Origin: Spongiibacter marinus
GTDB taxonomy: Bacteria > Pseudomonadota > Gammaproteobacteria > Pseudomonadales > Spongiibacteraceae
Length of the DNA stretch: 64,000 nucleotides
Direction of reading: 5' to 3'
Assembly: GCF_016906995.1 (NCBI RefSeq)
Contig: NZ_JAFBBD010000008.1
Location: forward strand, 186,001 to 250,000
In this document: positions 17,193 through 25,802 of the stretch, one piece after another
How positions within the stretch are numbered: the stretch's first letter is position 1
Layout of the letters: each line of letters starts with the position of its first letter
Position numbers and translations under genes: made by a program
The notes under the pieces: model-generated
Seen by the model: only the letters and a program-made list of their open reading frames with translations
Told to the model about the DNA's origin: nothing
Database searches by the model: none

Positions 17193-18212
17193 TCAGTCGC
17201 CGCTATCGATGGCAAAGAGCTTGCGTCGCACGCTGCGGCGAAACTGCCCCGGCGTCATGGAATAGTACTGCCTGAATAGTTTGCCAAAGTAACTGACGTC
17301 GCTATAGCCGCACAGCGGGCTGATATCCTCGATAGCCAAGTTGGTATTCTTGAGTAATTCTCGCGCGGCATCCAGCCTAAGACGCTGCAGATACTGCAGG
17401 GGTGACTGACCACAGGCGTGGTGAAAGCGGCGCTGAAAACTGCGCTGACTTAGCCCGCTGCGCTCAGCCAGTTCTTTCATGTTGATCGTGTCGGCGAGGT
17501 GTCGATGCATCCAGCTTTGGGCCAGGGCGATCACTTCGTCGCCGTGGCGTGCGCTGTGTTCGCCCCGGTAGGCCTGATTGGCGAAGGGCTGGCGGCTTTC
17601 TGGCGAAAATTGCTGTGTTGCCCGCTGTGCAATCTCCGGCCCCCAGTGTCGATCGATGAGGTGGATAATTAGGTCGGCGGCGCTATTCACGCTGCCGGTG
17701 CAGTACAGCGAGCCAGCCTGGGTGATTAAGTGGTCGCGCTGCATTTGAATATTGGGGTAGCGTTGCTCGAAGTCGTCGAAATAGTGCCAGTGTGTGGTCG
17801 CCGGTCGGTTGTCGAGCAAACCGGCCTCGGCGAGAAAGTAGCTGGCGTTACCAACGGCGCAAATTTCGCAGCCGCGCAAGGCCAGCTGGCGAAGCCATTG
17901 CTGTACATCCCGGCGCTGCGGGCCACCGCGAAGCGGGTGACGCCAGCGACTGGCAATAATCAAAATATCGGGCTGAGGCCAGTCGTTTAGCGGGCGCTCG
18001 TCGCTCAATACCTCATCGACGTCCAGCTGAATTCCCCCGGAAACCCTAATAGGGGAGGGCTCCAGGCTAATCGTCGATAGTTTGGCAGGGGCGCTCTGCC
18101 GCCGGCTGAGAAATAGGTGGTTGCAGGACTGCAGCAGCTCCATTGGCAGGCAGAGGCTGGTGGCTAAGGCATGATTAAAGCCGAGTAGGCCTATATGTCG
18201 TTGACGTTGCAT
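17193..18212 (-). CDS. GlxA-type AraC-family regulator (DJ-1/PfpI + HTH_18)
   Basis: A 339-residue protein. The N-terminal half (about 1-190) is a DJ-1/PfpI-like domain (IGLLGFNHALATSLCLPMELL, DILIIASRWRHPL, GCEICAVGNASYFLAEAGLLDNRPATTHW). The C-terminal half has two AraC helix-turn-helix motifs (NMKELAERSGLSQRSFQRRFHHA and IEDISPLCGYSDVSYFGKLFRQYYSMTPGQFRR). Such regulators usually control catabolic genes in response to a small ligand. It is divergent from the FabY-type ketosynthase with about 120 bases between start codons. ATG 18212 is chosen over an upstream TTG at 18254; neither has a clear Shine-Dalgarno. Confidence 0.9.
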   Translation of the reverse strand: MQRQRHIGLLGFNHALATSLCLPMELLQSCNHLFLSRRQSAPAKLSTISLEPSPIRVSGGIQLDVDEVLSDERPLNDWPQPDILIIASRWRHPLRGGPQRRDVQQWLRQLALRGCEICAVGNASYFLAEAGLLDNRPATTHWHYFDDFEQRYPNIQMQRDHLITQAGSLYCTGSVNSAADLIIHLIDRHWGPEIAQRATQQFSPESRQPFANQAYRGEHSARHGDEVIALAQSWMHRHLADTINMKELAERSGLSQRSFQRRFHHACGQSPLQYLQRLRLDAARELLKNTNLAIEDISPLCGYSDVSYFGKLFRQYYSMTPGQFRRSVRRKLFAIDSGD

Positions 18213-18333
18213 AATGTTGACACTGTTGTCGTTAATGCCATATTTAATGGCCAATTTATCACTATATGCCGGGGATTGGCTACGTACACTGCTGGCTTGA
18301 AAATTCGAGTCGTGTTGTTGAGGTGGTGTGTCA

Positions 18334-20214
18334 GTGAGTCATTTACCCGTGGTTGTTGGTTTTGGCGGCGTTAATCCTGCAGGGCGCAGTTCTTTTCATC
18401 ACGGCTATCGCCGTCTGGTGCTTGATGCACTGCCGCTGGCGGCGCAGCAGCGCACCCTGCAAAGCCTTGCTGCCTTGATGGGAATGGATGAACGCATGCC
18501 AGAGGCAGAACGCCGCCAACATATACTGGCGCATACCCTGATTCGCAAAATCGAGTCCGCGGCGTTTGATGTCGAGCAGGTGGCCTGGAACAAGCGACTG
18601 CACCTAGAGGGGGGAGCGGGGCAGTTTGAGTTTGTGACCTCCGCCAAGCAATTGCCCGAGTGTGTGCCTGAGGGCTGGGCGCTGCGTGATATCGGTGGCG
18701 GTAAGGTGGCGGTTACCCTCGACGGTGGACTGGATATGCTGTTGCCGACGCATCGCAAAATGGATGTTTCCAGTGCGGGGCAACTGCCAACGGGCTTTGA
18801 TCCCAGCAATTACTACAGTGCCCGCAATCATCCGCGGGGCTTGCAATTATCAGTATTCGGGGCGTCCGATGCCTTGCAGTCGATGGGGATCGATTGGGAT
18901 ACGGTGCGCGCCAGTGTCCACCCTGACCAAATATCTGTGTACGCCAGCTCGGCAATGGCGCAGCTCGATGATGCTGGCTTTGGCGGTCTGCTGGCCGCGC
19001 GTGCCAACGGTGGCCGCGTTAGCTCCAAGCAACTGGCACTGGGCTTAGCCGATATGCCCGCCGATTTTGTCAGTGCCTATGTGTTGGGGAATGTCGGTGG
19101 CACTGGGCCCAGCTTGGGAGCTTGTGCGACGTTTTTCTACAACCTGCGTCAGGCCGTGCAAGACATCCGCAGTGGTGCCGTGCGCGTTGCGGTGGTGGGG
19201 GCAGCGGAAGCGGGAATAGATCCACGGGTGATGGATGGTTACGCCACCATGGGGGCCTTGGCCACGGATGCTGACTTGCTTAAGCTGGATGCCGGTTCGG
19301 GGCGTAGCGAAGCGGATTACCGCAGGGCAAGTCGACCGTTCAGCAGCAACTGCGGGTTTACCATTGCTGAGGCGAGTCAGTTCGTCGTGTTGTTTGACGA
19401 CGCGCTGGCCCTTGAGTTGGGCGCGCAGGTGCATGCCGCGGTGCCCGAGGTCTTTGTAAATGCCGATGGCTATAAGAAGTCCATTTCATCGCCGGGCGTG
19501 GGGAATTACCTTACTGTTGCCAAGGCAACCTCAGCGGCGGGGGCGATTATTGGCGAGCACGCGCTTAAGACGCGCTCATTCGTTCAGGCGCATGGCACCA
19601 GCACGCCGCAGAACCGTGTGAGTGAGTCGCATATCCTTAACGAAACCGCCAAGGCCTTCGGGATTGAGCGCTGGCCTGTCGCCGCTATTAAAGCCTACCT
19701 TGGTCACAGTATCGGCGCGGCCTCCGGCGATCAGTTAGTCTCCAGCCTGGGGATATGGCGCGACAATATCCTGCCGGGTATCACCACCATTGACCACATT
19801 GCCGACGATGTGCAGCGCAGCAACCTGCACTTGCCCATGTCGCACCTCGAACTTGAAGAAGACAGCATGGATGCGGCAATTCTTAATGCCAAAGGCTTTG
19901 GTGGTAACAACGCCAGTGTGTGCCTGTTGTCGCCGCAATTCACTGAACGCCTATTGCGGGGGCGTCACGGCAGCCACGCCTGGAAAGGCTACTGCGAGCG
20001 CCGAGAAGAGTCTGTCGCTCAAGCGAATGCCTATGATGAGGCGGCGCTTCGCGGTGAGTTGTCGGTGCGTTACCAGTTTGGCGAGGGAGTGCTTGAATCT
20101 GACGACCTGGATATACAGGCCGATAGTATCGGCATTGCCGGCTGGCTGAAGCGCGTGGAACTGCCCAATACATCGCCCTACACATCCTGGCTGGCCAGTG
20201 AGGATGCGCAGTAA
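18334..20214 (+). CDS. fabY: FabY-type beta-ketoacyl-ACP synthase
   Basis: A 626-residue thiolase-fold condensing enzyme, much longer than FabB/FabF (about 410). The start MSHLPVVVGFGGVNPAGRSSFHHGYRR and the length agree with Pseudomonas aeruginosa FabY (PA5174), which performs the acetyl-CoA plus malonyl-ACP initiating condensation where FabH is absent. The Cys-His-His triad is visible: Cys264 in SLGACATFFYN, His in VQAHGTSTP and His in YLGHSIGAASG. The GTG at 18334 is preferred because AGGTGG lies seven bases upstream; a GTG two codons earlier is also in frame. If the family match holds, this gene may be essential for fatty-acid synthesis. It is not within a fab cluster here. Confidence 0.8.
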   Translation: MSHLPVVVGFGGVNPAGRSSFHHGYRRLVLDALPLAAQQRTLQSLAALMGMDERMPEAERRQHILAHTLIRKIESAAFDVEQVAWNKRLHLEGGAGQFEFVTSAKQLPECVPEGWALRDIGGGKVAVTLDGGLDMLLPTHRKMDVSSAGQLPTGFDPSNYYSARNHPRGLQLSVFGASDALQSMGIDWDTVRASVHPDQISVYASSAMAQLDDAGFGGLLAARANGGRVSSKQLALGLADMPADFVSAYVLGNVGGTGPSLGACATFFYNLRQAVQDIRSGAVRVAVVGAAEAGIDPRVMDGYATMGALATDADLLKLDAGSGRSEADYRRASRPFSSNCGFTIAEASQFVVLFDDALALELGAQVHAAVPEVFVNADGYKKSISSPGVGNYLTVAKATSAAGAIIGEHALKTRSFVQAHGTSTPQNRVSESHILNETAKAFGIERWPVAAIKAYLGHSIGAASGDQLVSSLGIWRDNILPGITTIDHIADDVQRSNLHLPMSHLELEEDSMDAAILNAKGFGGNNASVCLLSPQFTERLLRGRHGSHAWKGYCERREESVAQANAYDEAALRGELSVRYQFGEGVLESDDLDIQADSIGIAGWLKRVELPNTSPYTSWLASEDAQ

Positions 20215-20328
20215 GAATCGTTACCCCTCGGATATCGGCTAAATACCCTCCGGCAACTACGGATGCTGCTGTGCGTTTTTTTCTGGCCAACTGACGGTGT
20301 AGAAATCGGCAGATAAAGGGGGAGCATG

Positions 20329-20751
20329 ATGCGAGAGTATTTACGCCACCCAAGTAATATTCCGGTTGATGTCGAAGTTATCGAAGAGCCGGGCGTTTGT
20401 CCTGCTCAAGCATGCGATGTCAGTGTTGCGGGCCTGTGTTGCCAGGTGGAAACGCCGGTAAAGCCCGGTTGTGATATCCGGTTTCGCGTGCCGTCGCTGT
20501 CGTTTGACTACACCGGCTTGGGCCGCGTGGTGTGGTGTCGCCGTCGTGGCCAACAATACCAATTGGGTATTGAGTTTTGCTCGGGTCGCGACGCCTACCG
20601 GGCTCGTATGGTGGAACAGGTCTGTCAGATAGAGGCCTATCGCCAACAGGTCGCCGAAAATGAAGGGCGCATACTCACTGGTGAAGAGGCTGCGGCCGAG
20701 TGGATAGACCGTTTTGCAGCCGATTTCGATAAACGCTTTGCCATGGGCTGA
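20329..20751 (+). CDS. PilZ-domain c-di-GMP-binding protein
   Basis: A 140-residue single-domain PilZ protein. The N-terminal motif reads REYLRHPSNIPVDV (the RxxxR arginines), and the second binding motif is DVSVAGLCC (D/NxSxxG). A beta-barrel follows, ending in YQLGIEFC, then a charged C-terminal helix (about 90-140). Both binding motifs appear complete, so c-di-GMP binding is expected. ATG 20329 is preferred over the adjacent ATG at 20326 because GGGGGAG needs the extra spacing. It stands alone between fabY and the SRPBCC gene; the c-di-GMP enzyme at 45.4 kb is the only other such component in the window. Confidence 0.87.
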   Translation: MREYLRHPSNIPVDVEVIEEPGVCPAQACDVSVAGLCCQVETPVKPGCDIRFRVPSLSFDYTGLGRVVWCRRRGQQYQLGIEFCSGRDAYRARMVEQVCQIEAYRQQVAENEGRILTGEEAAAEWIDRFAADFDKRFAMG

Positions 20752-20900
20752 GATCGTCCTCCCCGCCATTTCCCCAAAAAAACCTCCTATCGCCAGATGT
20801 CGTCAAGATGTCGGTACATTTGTGTCGAGCAAGACAGAACGCGGGATTCATGATTGAATACTCGTCCCGTCAGGGATGCGAGAATAGAGGACGTTAATAG

Positions 20901-21413
20901 ATGAATCACGAAGCGAGCTCTCGGGTGCTGATTAAACTGCCCAGAGATCGAGCCTGGGCGCTGCTGCAAGATCTGACGCTGGCCCATCACTATGTTCCCG
21001 GTGTGCTGCGCTGTGAGCTCCATGGTGAACAGCGGCATGGCGTCGGTGCTAGCCGTCGGGTACACCAAAAAATGGGCCGTTGGATGGATGAAACCGTTAC
21101 CGAGTGGAGTGAAGGTAGTGGCTTTGTTATCCGCTTGCACCGCGAGAATAAAGGGCCTGCCGCGCCCTTTAAAAAAGCCCAGTTTCGCTATCGCCTCGAA
21201 GACGCCGGACACGGCCAAACCGCGCTGACGACCAGTCTCATGTTTGATATGCGGTGGGGAGGTTTTGGGCGACTCCTGTATCGTCGCCTGATGGCCGGCG
21301 CCTTTCGCGGAATCATCCGCACCATTAGCCTCAATATGAAAGCCTATTATGAATCCCGGGCTGACGAGCCGGTTAACCACGCTGAGACTCAGGCAGTCGG
21401 AGAGGGGCAGTGA
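20901..21413 (+). CDS. SRPBCC (START-like) superfamily protein
   Basis: A 170-residue protein with the polyketide cyclase/START-like lipid-binding fold: SSRVLIKLPRDRAWALLQDLTLAHHYVPGVLRCEL at the N-terminus is the usual pattern, followed by strands and a C-terminal helix GGFGRLLYRRLMAGAFRGIIRTI. The ligand is not predictable, but a hydrophobic one is likely from the fold. GAATAGAGGACG precedes the ATG. Its stop overlaps the nitroreductase ATG (TGATG), and the dienoyl-CoA isomerase gene follows by overlap too, so the three form one operon. Confidence 0.82.
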   Translation: MNHEASSRVLIKLPRDRAWALLQDLTLAHHYVPGVLRCELHGEQRHGVGASRRVHQKMGRWMDETVTEWSEGSGFVIRLHRENKGPAAPFKKAQFRYRLEDAGHGQTALTTSLMFDMRWGGFGRLLYRRLMAGAFRGIIRTISLNMKAYYESRADEPVNHAETQAVGEGQ

Positions 21414-21976
21414 TGGACGCGTTACAGTTGTTGCAACAGCGAAACTCTGCCAGCAAATTAGCTGAGCCGGCGCCGAGTGAAAGCGAAATGGCCGACGTGT
21501 TTGCCGCAGCGGCCCGTGCCCCCGATCACGCCCGCCTGCGGCCGTGGCGCTTCAGAGTGATAGAGGGTGATGCGCGCGCACGGCTTGGCGAGCTCTACGC
21601 CGATGCTGCCAAACGCCGAAACCCGACACTTGGCGAAGCGGATTTGCAGCGTTTTCGCCGCCAACCCCTACGTGCACCAATGATTCTGGTGGTATCGGCG
21701 CTCGTGCAAGCGCACCCAAAGGTGCCCAAAATTGAGCAATTACTTTCCGCTGGCTGCGCGGCACATGCGAGTCTGTTGGCGCTCGAGGCGATGGGCTACG
21801 CGGCTATTTGGCGCACCGGCGACCACGCCTTCGACCCCCAGGTTATGGCTGGTCTGGGTATGCAAGAAAACGAAGAAGTCATTGGATTTTTATACGTCGG
21901 CAGTCGCGATGGCGCAGCCAAACCCTTGCCCGCAGTGGCGCCGAACGAATTTGTTGAGAAGTGGACTGGACTATGA
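21413..21976 (+). CDS. YdjA-type nitroreductase family oxidoreductase
   Basis: A 187-residue FMN nitroreductase of the small YdjA type: MDALQLLQQRNSASKLAEPAPSE at the start, the FMN-binding PDHARLRPWRF, and SAGCAAHASLLALEAMGYAAIWRTGDHAFDP near the cofactor. E. coli YdjA has the same size and an equivalent PDHGxLxPWRF segment. The physiological substrate is unknown. Its neighbours suggest reduction of an unsaturated or carbonyl intermediate in fatty-acid or lipid breakdown; this is inference. It overlaps genes on both sides (TGATG before, ATGA after). Confidence 0.9.
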   Translation: MDALQLLQQRNSASKLAEPAPSESEMADVFAAAARAPDHARLRPWRFRVIEGDARARLGELYADAAKRRNPTLGEADLQRFRRQPLRAPMILVVSALVQAHPKVPKIEQLLSAGCAAHASLLALEAMGYAAIWRTGDHAFDPQVMAGLGMQENEEVIGFLYVGSRDGAAKPLPAVAPNEFVEKWTGL

Positions 21977-22803
21977 ATATTGTTGAACCCCCCGTGTATG
22001 AAACCCTGGCGCTGCGTATGGAGCAGCATGTGGCGTGGGTTGCGCTAAACCGCCCCGACAAAGCCAACGCCATGAATGAGGCGATGTGGAGTGAGCTTCA
22101 AGCGTGCTTTGAGTGGTGTGATGGTGAGAGTAGCGTTCGGGCTGTTGTATTGTGCGGCGAGGGCAAGAATTTCTGTGCGGGTATCGATCTGGGAATGTTT
22201 GCCGGTTTGGCTGAGGTCATGGCGAAACAGCCCGAGTTGGGTCGCCGCATCGAATGGTTTCGGCGCCATATCAAGTCCCTACAGGCCAATTTAACGGCCA
22301 TTGAGCTGTGTCGAAAGCCGGTAATCGCGGCGATTCAGGGAAACTGTGTCGGCGGCGGTATCGACATGGTCAGCGCCTGTGATATGCGCTTCTGTGCTGA
22401 TAATGCACAGTTCTCTATCAAGGAAATCGATATCGGCATCGTTGCCGATGTAGGCACCCTGCAGCGTCTTCCCAAGCTCATTTCCCCTGGCCGTGTTAGC
22501 GAGTTGGCGCTGAGCGGTCGCAACGTGGGTGCGGCGGAAGCGGAGCGCATCGGGCTGGTCAATACCGCCTATAACTCCTACGAGGAAATGATCGAGGCGG
22601 TATCAGAGCTGGCGCAGAGTATTGCTCGCAAGTCACCCCTGGCCGTGCGGGGCACCAAGGAAATGATCCGTTACAGTCGCGACCACAGTGTCGAAGATGC
22701 CTTGAACTACGTCGCCACATGGAATGCGGGAATGCTCAGCCAAGAAGACGCGATGCTGGCAATCTCCGCGGCAAACGGCGAGTCGCCAGATTTTAAAGAC
22801 TAG
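21973..22803 (+). CDS. Delta3,5-delta2,4-dienoyl-CoA isomerase-like crotonase
   Basis: A 276-residue crotonase-fold protein. Oxyanion-hole segments are GKNFCAGIDLGMF and GNCVGGGIDMVSACDMRFC. Two acidic residues eight apart, Glu151 in SIKEIDIG and Asp159 in IVADVGTLQRLPK, match the catalytic pair of mammalian dienoyl-CoA isomerase (ECH1), and the long ADVGTLQRLP string is diagnostic. The enzyme shifts conjugated 3,5-double bonds to 2,4 during oxidation of unsaturated fatty acids. It starts by ATGA overlap with the nitroreductase. No 2,4-dienoyl-CoA reductase is encoded beside it; the nitroreductase could be related to that step, but I cannot show it. Confidence 0.9.
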   Translation: MNIVEPPVYETLALRMEQHVAWVALNRPDKANAMNEAMWSELQACFEWCDGESSVRAVVLCGEGKNFCAGIDLGMFAGLAEVMAKQPELGRRIEWFRRHIKSLQANLTAIELCRKPVIAAIQGNCVGGGIDMVSACDMRFCADNAQFSIKEIDIGIVADVGTLQRLPKLISPGRVSELALSGRNVGAAEAERIGLVNTAYNSYEEMIEAVSELAQSIARKSPLAVRGTKEMIRYSRDHSVEDALNYVATWNAGMLSQEDAMLAISAANGESPDFKD

Positions 22804-22828
22804 TCAGCCAAGATTACTATTCGTTTAG

Positions 22829-22870
22829 GAAAGGGGGATTTTGCTCGACCGAGCTTGTTCCCCTTTCTTC
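22829..22870 (+). terminator. Probable terminator after the crotonase operon
   Basis: GAAAGGGG (22829-22836) pairs with CCCCTTTC (22860-22867), enclosing a smaller GCTCG-ACC-GAGC hairpin, and is followed by TTCTTCTG. The downstream U-tract is imperfect. Confidence 0.45.
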
Positions 22871-22929
22871 TGTTGGTAAACTACCTGTAACCTGCAGCGC
22901 CTTAGATGCTGCCTCGGTGATAATAATCA

Positions 22930-23505
22930 ATGCAAAAAAATACGATTTTCAAGAGTGCGCTGATCCGCTTTTTCCTCCGGCCGTTTTTCAAGCTCACCAC
23001 GCGTCTTTTGGGGTGGAAAATATTGGGTGAAAAGCCAGAGCACAAAAAATGTGTGCTGATCGCGGTGCCGCATACCAGCAACTGGGACTTTCCAACCATG
23101 ATGGTGATCGCCTTCGTTCTGGGGCTGGATGTCCACTGGATGGGAAAACACACCCTGTTTCCCCGCGGCCCCCTCGGCGCCATTATGAAGTGGTTCGGTG
23201 GTATCGCTGTCGACCGTCGCAAAAACCACAATATGGTTGAGCAGATGGCTGAAGAATTCAGTCAGCGCGACGAGATGATGTTGATTATTACCCCGGAGGG
23301 CACACGCAGCGCGGTGAACCGGTGGAAAGGCGGCTTTTACCATATCGCGCAAGCCGCCGGTGTACCGGTGATCTTGGGCTATGTGGATAGCAATACAAAA
23401 ACAATGGGCTTGGGCCCGGCATTTTTCCCTACCGGGGATTACGATGCTGACTTGGCAGAAATTGCCAATTTTTATAAGGGAATGCGCGGGCTTAAAAAGC
23501 AGTAG
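22930..23505 (+). CDS. PlsC-like acyltransferase (1-acyl-glycerol-3-phosphate family)
   Basis: A 191-residue protein with the HX4D acyltransferase motif (PHTSNWDFPTM), a substrate-binding GGIAVDR segment and TPEGTRS, the usual ordered PlsC motifs. It lacks long membrane segments, which fits the short glycerol-acyltransferase-like branch rather than true PlsC. The acyl acceptor is not predictable; a lyso-phospholipid or other lipid head group is likely. It has a weak Shine-Dalgarno and stands between two terminators or gaps, so it is probably its own transcription unit. Confidence 0.85.
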   Translation: MQKNTIFKSALIRFFLRPFFKLTTRLLGWKILGEKPEHKKCVLIAVPHTSNWDFPTMMVIAFVLGLDVHWMGKHTLFPRGPLGAIMKWFGGIAVDRRKNHNMVEQMAEEFSQRDEMMLIITPEGTRSAVNRWKGGFYHIAQAAGVPVILGYVDSNTKTMGLGPAFFPTGDYDADLAEIANFYKGMRGLKKQ

Positions 23506-23570
23506 ACGCGAGCGTCACGGCCCCATTCTCGACATAAATCAATAATAAACGACAGTCACTGGGGCTCACT

Positions 23571-25727
23571 ATGACAGATCGATATCGCTGGGCAGCGTTA
23601 CTGCTGACCTTCGCTAGTATGGTAGTAGGTAGCTCGGCATTTGCCCTTACCGCCAAAGAGGTGGGTACCGCCGAGATCGCCAGTAATCCTGATGAAAACT
23701 GGCTCAGCTACGGCAAGGACTACCGAGAGCAACGCTACAGCGAACTTGCGCAGATTAACCGCGACAATGTCAGCGATCTCGGGCTCGCCTGGTCGTTTGA
23801 CACAGAATACAACCGGGGCTTGGAAGCAACGCCCATCACTGTTGATGGCGTGATGTACGTAACAGGCAACTGGAGTGTGGTCTACGCACTCGATGCGCGC
23901 AGTGGCGAGCTGCTGTGGAAGTACGACCCGAAAGTGCCTCGCGAATGGGCAAAAATGGCCTGCTGCGATGTCGTTAACCGAGGTGTTGCCGTTTACGAAG
24001 GTAAAGTCTTCGTAGGCAGTCTGGATGCGCGCTTGATCGCCTTGGACGCTGCCAGCGGCGAGGTGATTTGGGAGGTGCAAAGCGCCGATATCAAGGCCTA
24101 CCCCTATACCGTTACTGGAGCGCCTCGCGTTGCGAAAGGCTTGGTATTTATTGGTAACGGCGGCGCTGAATATGGCGTGCGCGGATTTGTCAGTGCGTTT
24201 GATGCCGACACCGGTGAGTTGCGCTGGCGCTTTTATACCGTTCCCGGCAACCCGGCCGATGGCTTTGAAAACGATGCAATGCGCAAAGCTGCCGAGAGCT
24301 GGACGGGCAAGTGGTGGGAGTACGGCGGTGGTGGCACCGTGTGGGACAGCATTGTCTACGACGATGAGTTAGATCAGCTCTACATTGGCGTGGGTAACGG
24401 CTCCCCCTGGAATCACCGCGTTCGCAGCCCCGAAGGGGGTGACAACCTCTACCTCTCGTCCATTGTTGCCCTGGACCCCGACAGTGGTGAATACCTCTGG
24501 CATTACCAAGAGACGCCTGCTGAAACATGGGACTACACGGCGACTCAGCACATTATGCTTGCCGATATGGAGGTGGATGGCGCAACGCGTAAAGTGATCT
24601 GGCACGCGCCGAAAAATGGCTTCTTCTTCGTGATTGATCGCGAGAATGGCCAATTACTCTCTGCCGAGCCCTATGCCGATGTGAATTGGGCAACGCATTA
24701 CGATATGGCGACAGGGCGGCCGGTAGAAACCGACATTGCCCGCTACCCAGACGGCCCTGAATTGATTCGTCCCTCATCAATGGGGGCGCACAACTGGCAG
24801 CCAATGGCCTACAGCCCCGAGACGGGTTATGTGTATATTCCTGCGATCAGCAGCTTGTTCCAGTACGAGGACGTGCAGGACTACTTGCATCGCTGGGGGC
24901 AGTGGAACCTCGGTATTCCCCTGCAACAGCCGCCGTTGCCGGACCCAATTTTGGCGCAGCTGATGACCACCAAAATGACGCGTGGCTCGCTGCTGGCGTG
25001 GGATCCGAAGACCCAAAGTGCGGCGTGGGAGCTGCCTCATAAATTGACGTGGAACGGCGGATTGTTGGCGACCGCAGGCGGCCTTGTCTTCCAGGGCACT
25101 GCCGAGGGCGAGGTGATTGCCGTCGATGCTAAAACCGGTGACAAACTGTGGACCTTCGATGCGAAAACCGGCGTTATGGCGCCCCCGGTCAGCTACCAAA
25201 TAGACGGTGAGCAGTACGTAACTATTTTGGTCGGATGGGGCGGTGCCTTCGGCTTGATTGCCGGCCTGGAAAGAGAGCATGCGCCGCCACCGAGCCGGGT
25301 GCTTACGTTTAAGCTGGGCGCCTCGGGTGCCTTGCCCGACAATCCTGAAAAGCAGCTTCACGAGCCGCCGCCGAGACTGACCGAAGACGAGGCCGTATTA
25401 AACGAAGGCCGTGAACTCTATTACGCCTATTGCAGCGCGTGCCACGGCACAGAAGTTATTTCGAATGGCGCGATCCCTGATCTTCGTCACTTGCCTCGTG
25501 CATTTCATGACAATTTCAATGCCATCGTGCTTGATGGGGTAATGAGTAAGCTCGGGATGGTCGGCTTTGGCGATGTACTCAACGAGGAGCAGGCCTACGC
25601 CGTTCACGCGTATATTCTTGAACAGGCGAATATCAATAAAGAGCTTCGTGAGCAACCACAGTGGTGGCGCGATATTAAAGCCTGGTTCTTTTCTGGTTTG
25701 GCCTGGTTGGTTGGCTTACTGACGTAG
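23571..25727 (+). CDS. PQQ-dependent quinohemoprotein alcohol dehydrogenase
   Basis: A 718-residue periplasmic enzyme. After a signal peptide (about 1-25, ending SSAFA) comes an eight-bladed PQQ propeller with tryptophan-docking repeats, the vicinal cysteine pair KMACCDVVNRG that contacts PQQ, and the catalytic Asp in ETWDYTATQH. A C-terminal cytochrome c domain has one heme site (YCSACHG). This is the type II (quinohemoprotein) ethanol dehydrogenase arrangement; it oxidises primary alcohols and passes electrons to the respiratory chain. Unusually, the protein ends in a hydrophobic stretch (WFFSGLAWLVGLLT) that could anchor it to the membrane. No pqq synthesis genes are in the window. Confidence 0.93.
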   Translation: MTDRYRWAALLLTFASMVVGSSAFALTAKEVGTAEIASNPDENWLSYGKDYREQRYSELAQINRDNVSDLGLAWSFDTEYNRGLEATPITVDGVMYVTGNWSVVYALDARSGELLWKYDPKVPREWAKMACCDVVNRGVAVYEGKVFVGSLDARLIALDAASGEVIWEVQSADIKAYPYTVTGAPRVAKGLVFIGNGGAEYGVRGFVSAFDADTGELRWRFYTVPGNPADGFENDAMRKAAESWTGKWWEYGGGGTVWDSIVYDDELDQLYIGVGNGSPWNHRVRSPEGGDNLYLSSIVALDPDSGEYLWHYQETPAETWDYTATQHIMLADMEVDGATRKVIWHAPKNGFFFVIDRENGQLLSAEPYADVNWATHYDMATGRPVETDIARYPDGPELIRPSSMGAHNWQPMAYSPETGYVYIPAISSLFQYEDVQDYLHRWGQWNLGIPLQQPPLPDPILAQLMTTKMTRGSLLAWDPKTQSAAWELPHKLTWNGGLLATAGGLVFQGTAEGEVIAVDAKTGDKLWTFDAKTGVMAPPVSYQIDGEQYVTILVGWGGAFGLIAGLEREHAPPPSRVLTFKLGASGALPDNPEKQLHEPPPRLTEDEAVLNEGRELYYAYCSACHGTEVISNGAIPDLRHLPRAFHDNFNAIVLDGVMSKLGMVGFGDVLNEEQAYAVHAYILEQANINKELREQPQWWRDIKAWFFSGLAWLVGLLT

Positions 25728-25749
25728 CGTCGTTTAGCAAGCCCTTATG

Positions 25750-25773
25750 AAGAGGCCGAATGGCCTCTTTTTA
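25750..25773 (+). terminator. Intrinsic terminator after the alcohol dehydrogenase gene
   Basis: AAGAGGCC-GAAT-GGCCTCTT is a perfect 8-bp stem with a four-base loop, followed by TTT, 22 bases after the PQQ dehydrogenase stop codon. Confidence 0.9.
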
Positions 25774-25802
25774 GTTTGAGTGTCAGCGACAGGAGAAAAG
25801 GT

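Noticed and set aside
20215-20325. Small gene or RNA between fabY and the PilZ gene
   Set aside because: No ribosome site with a plausible frame, and no clear hairpin with a U-tract.
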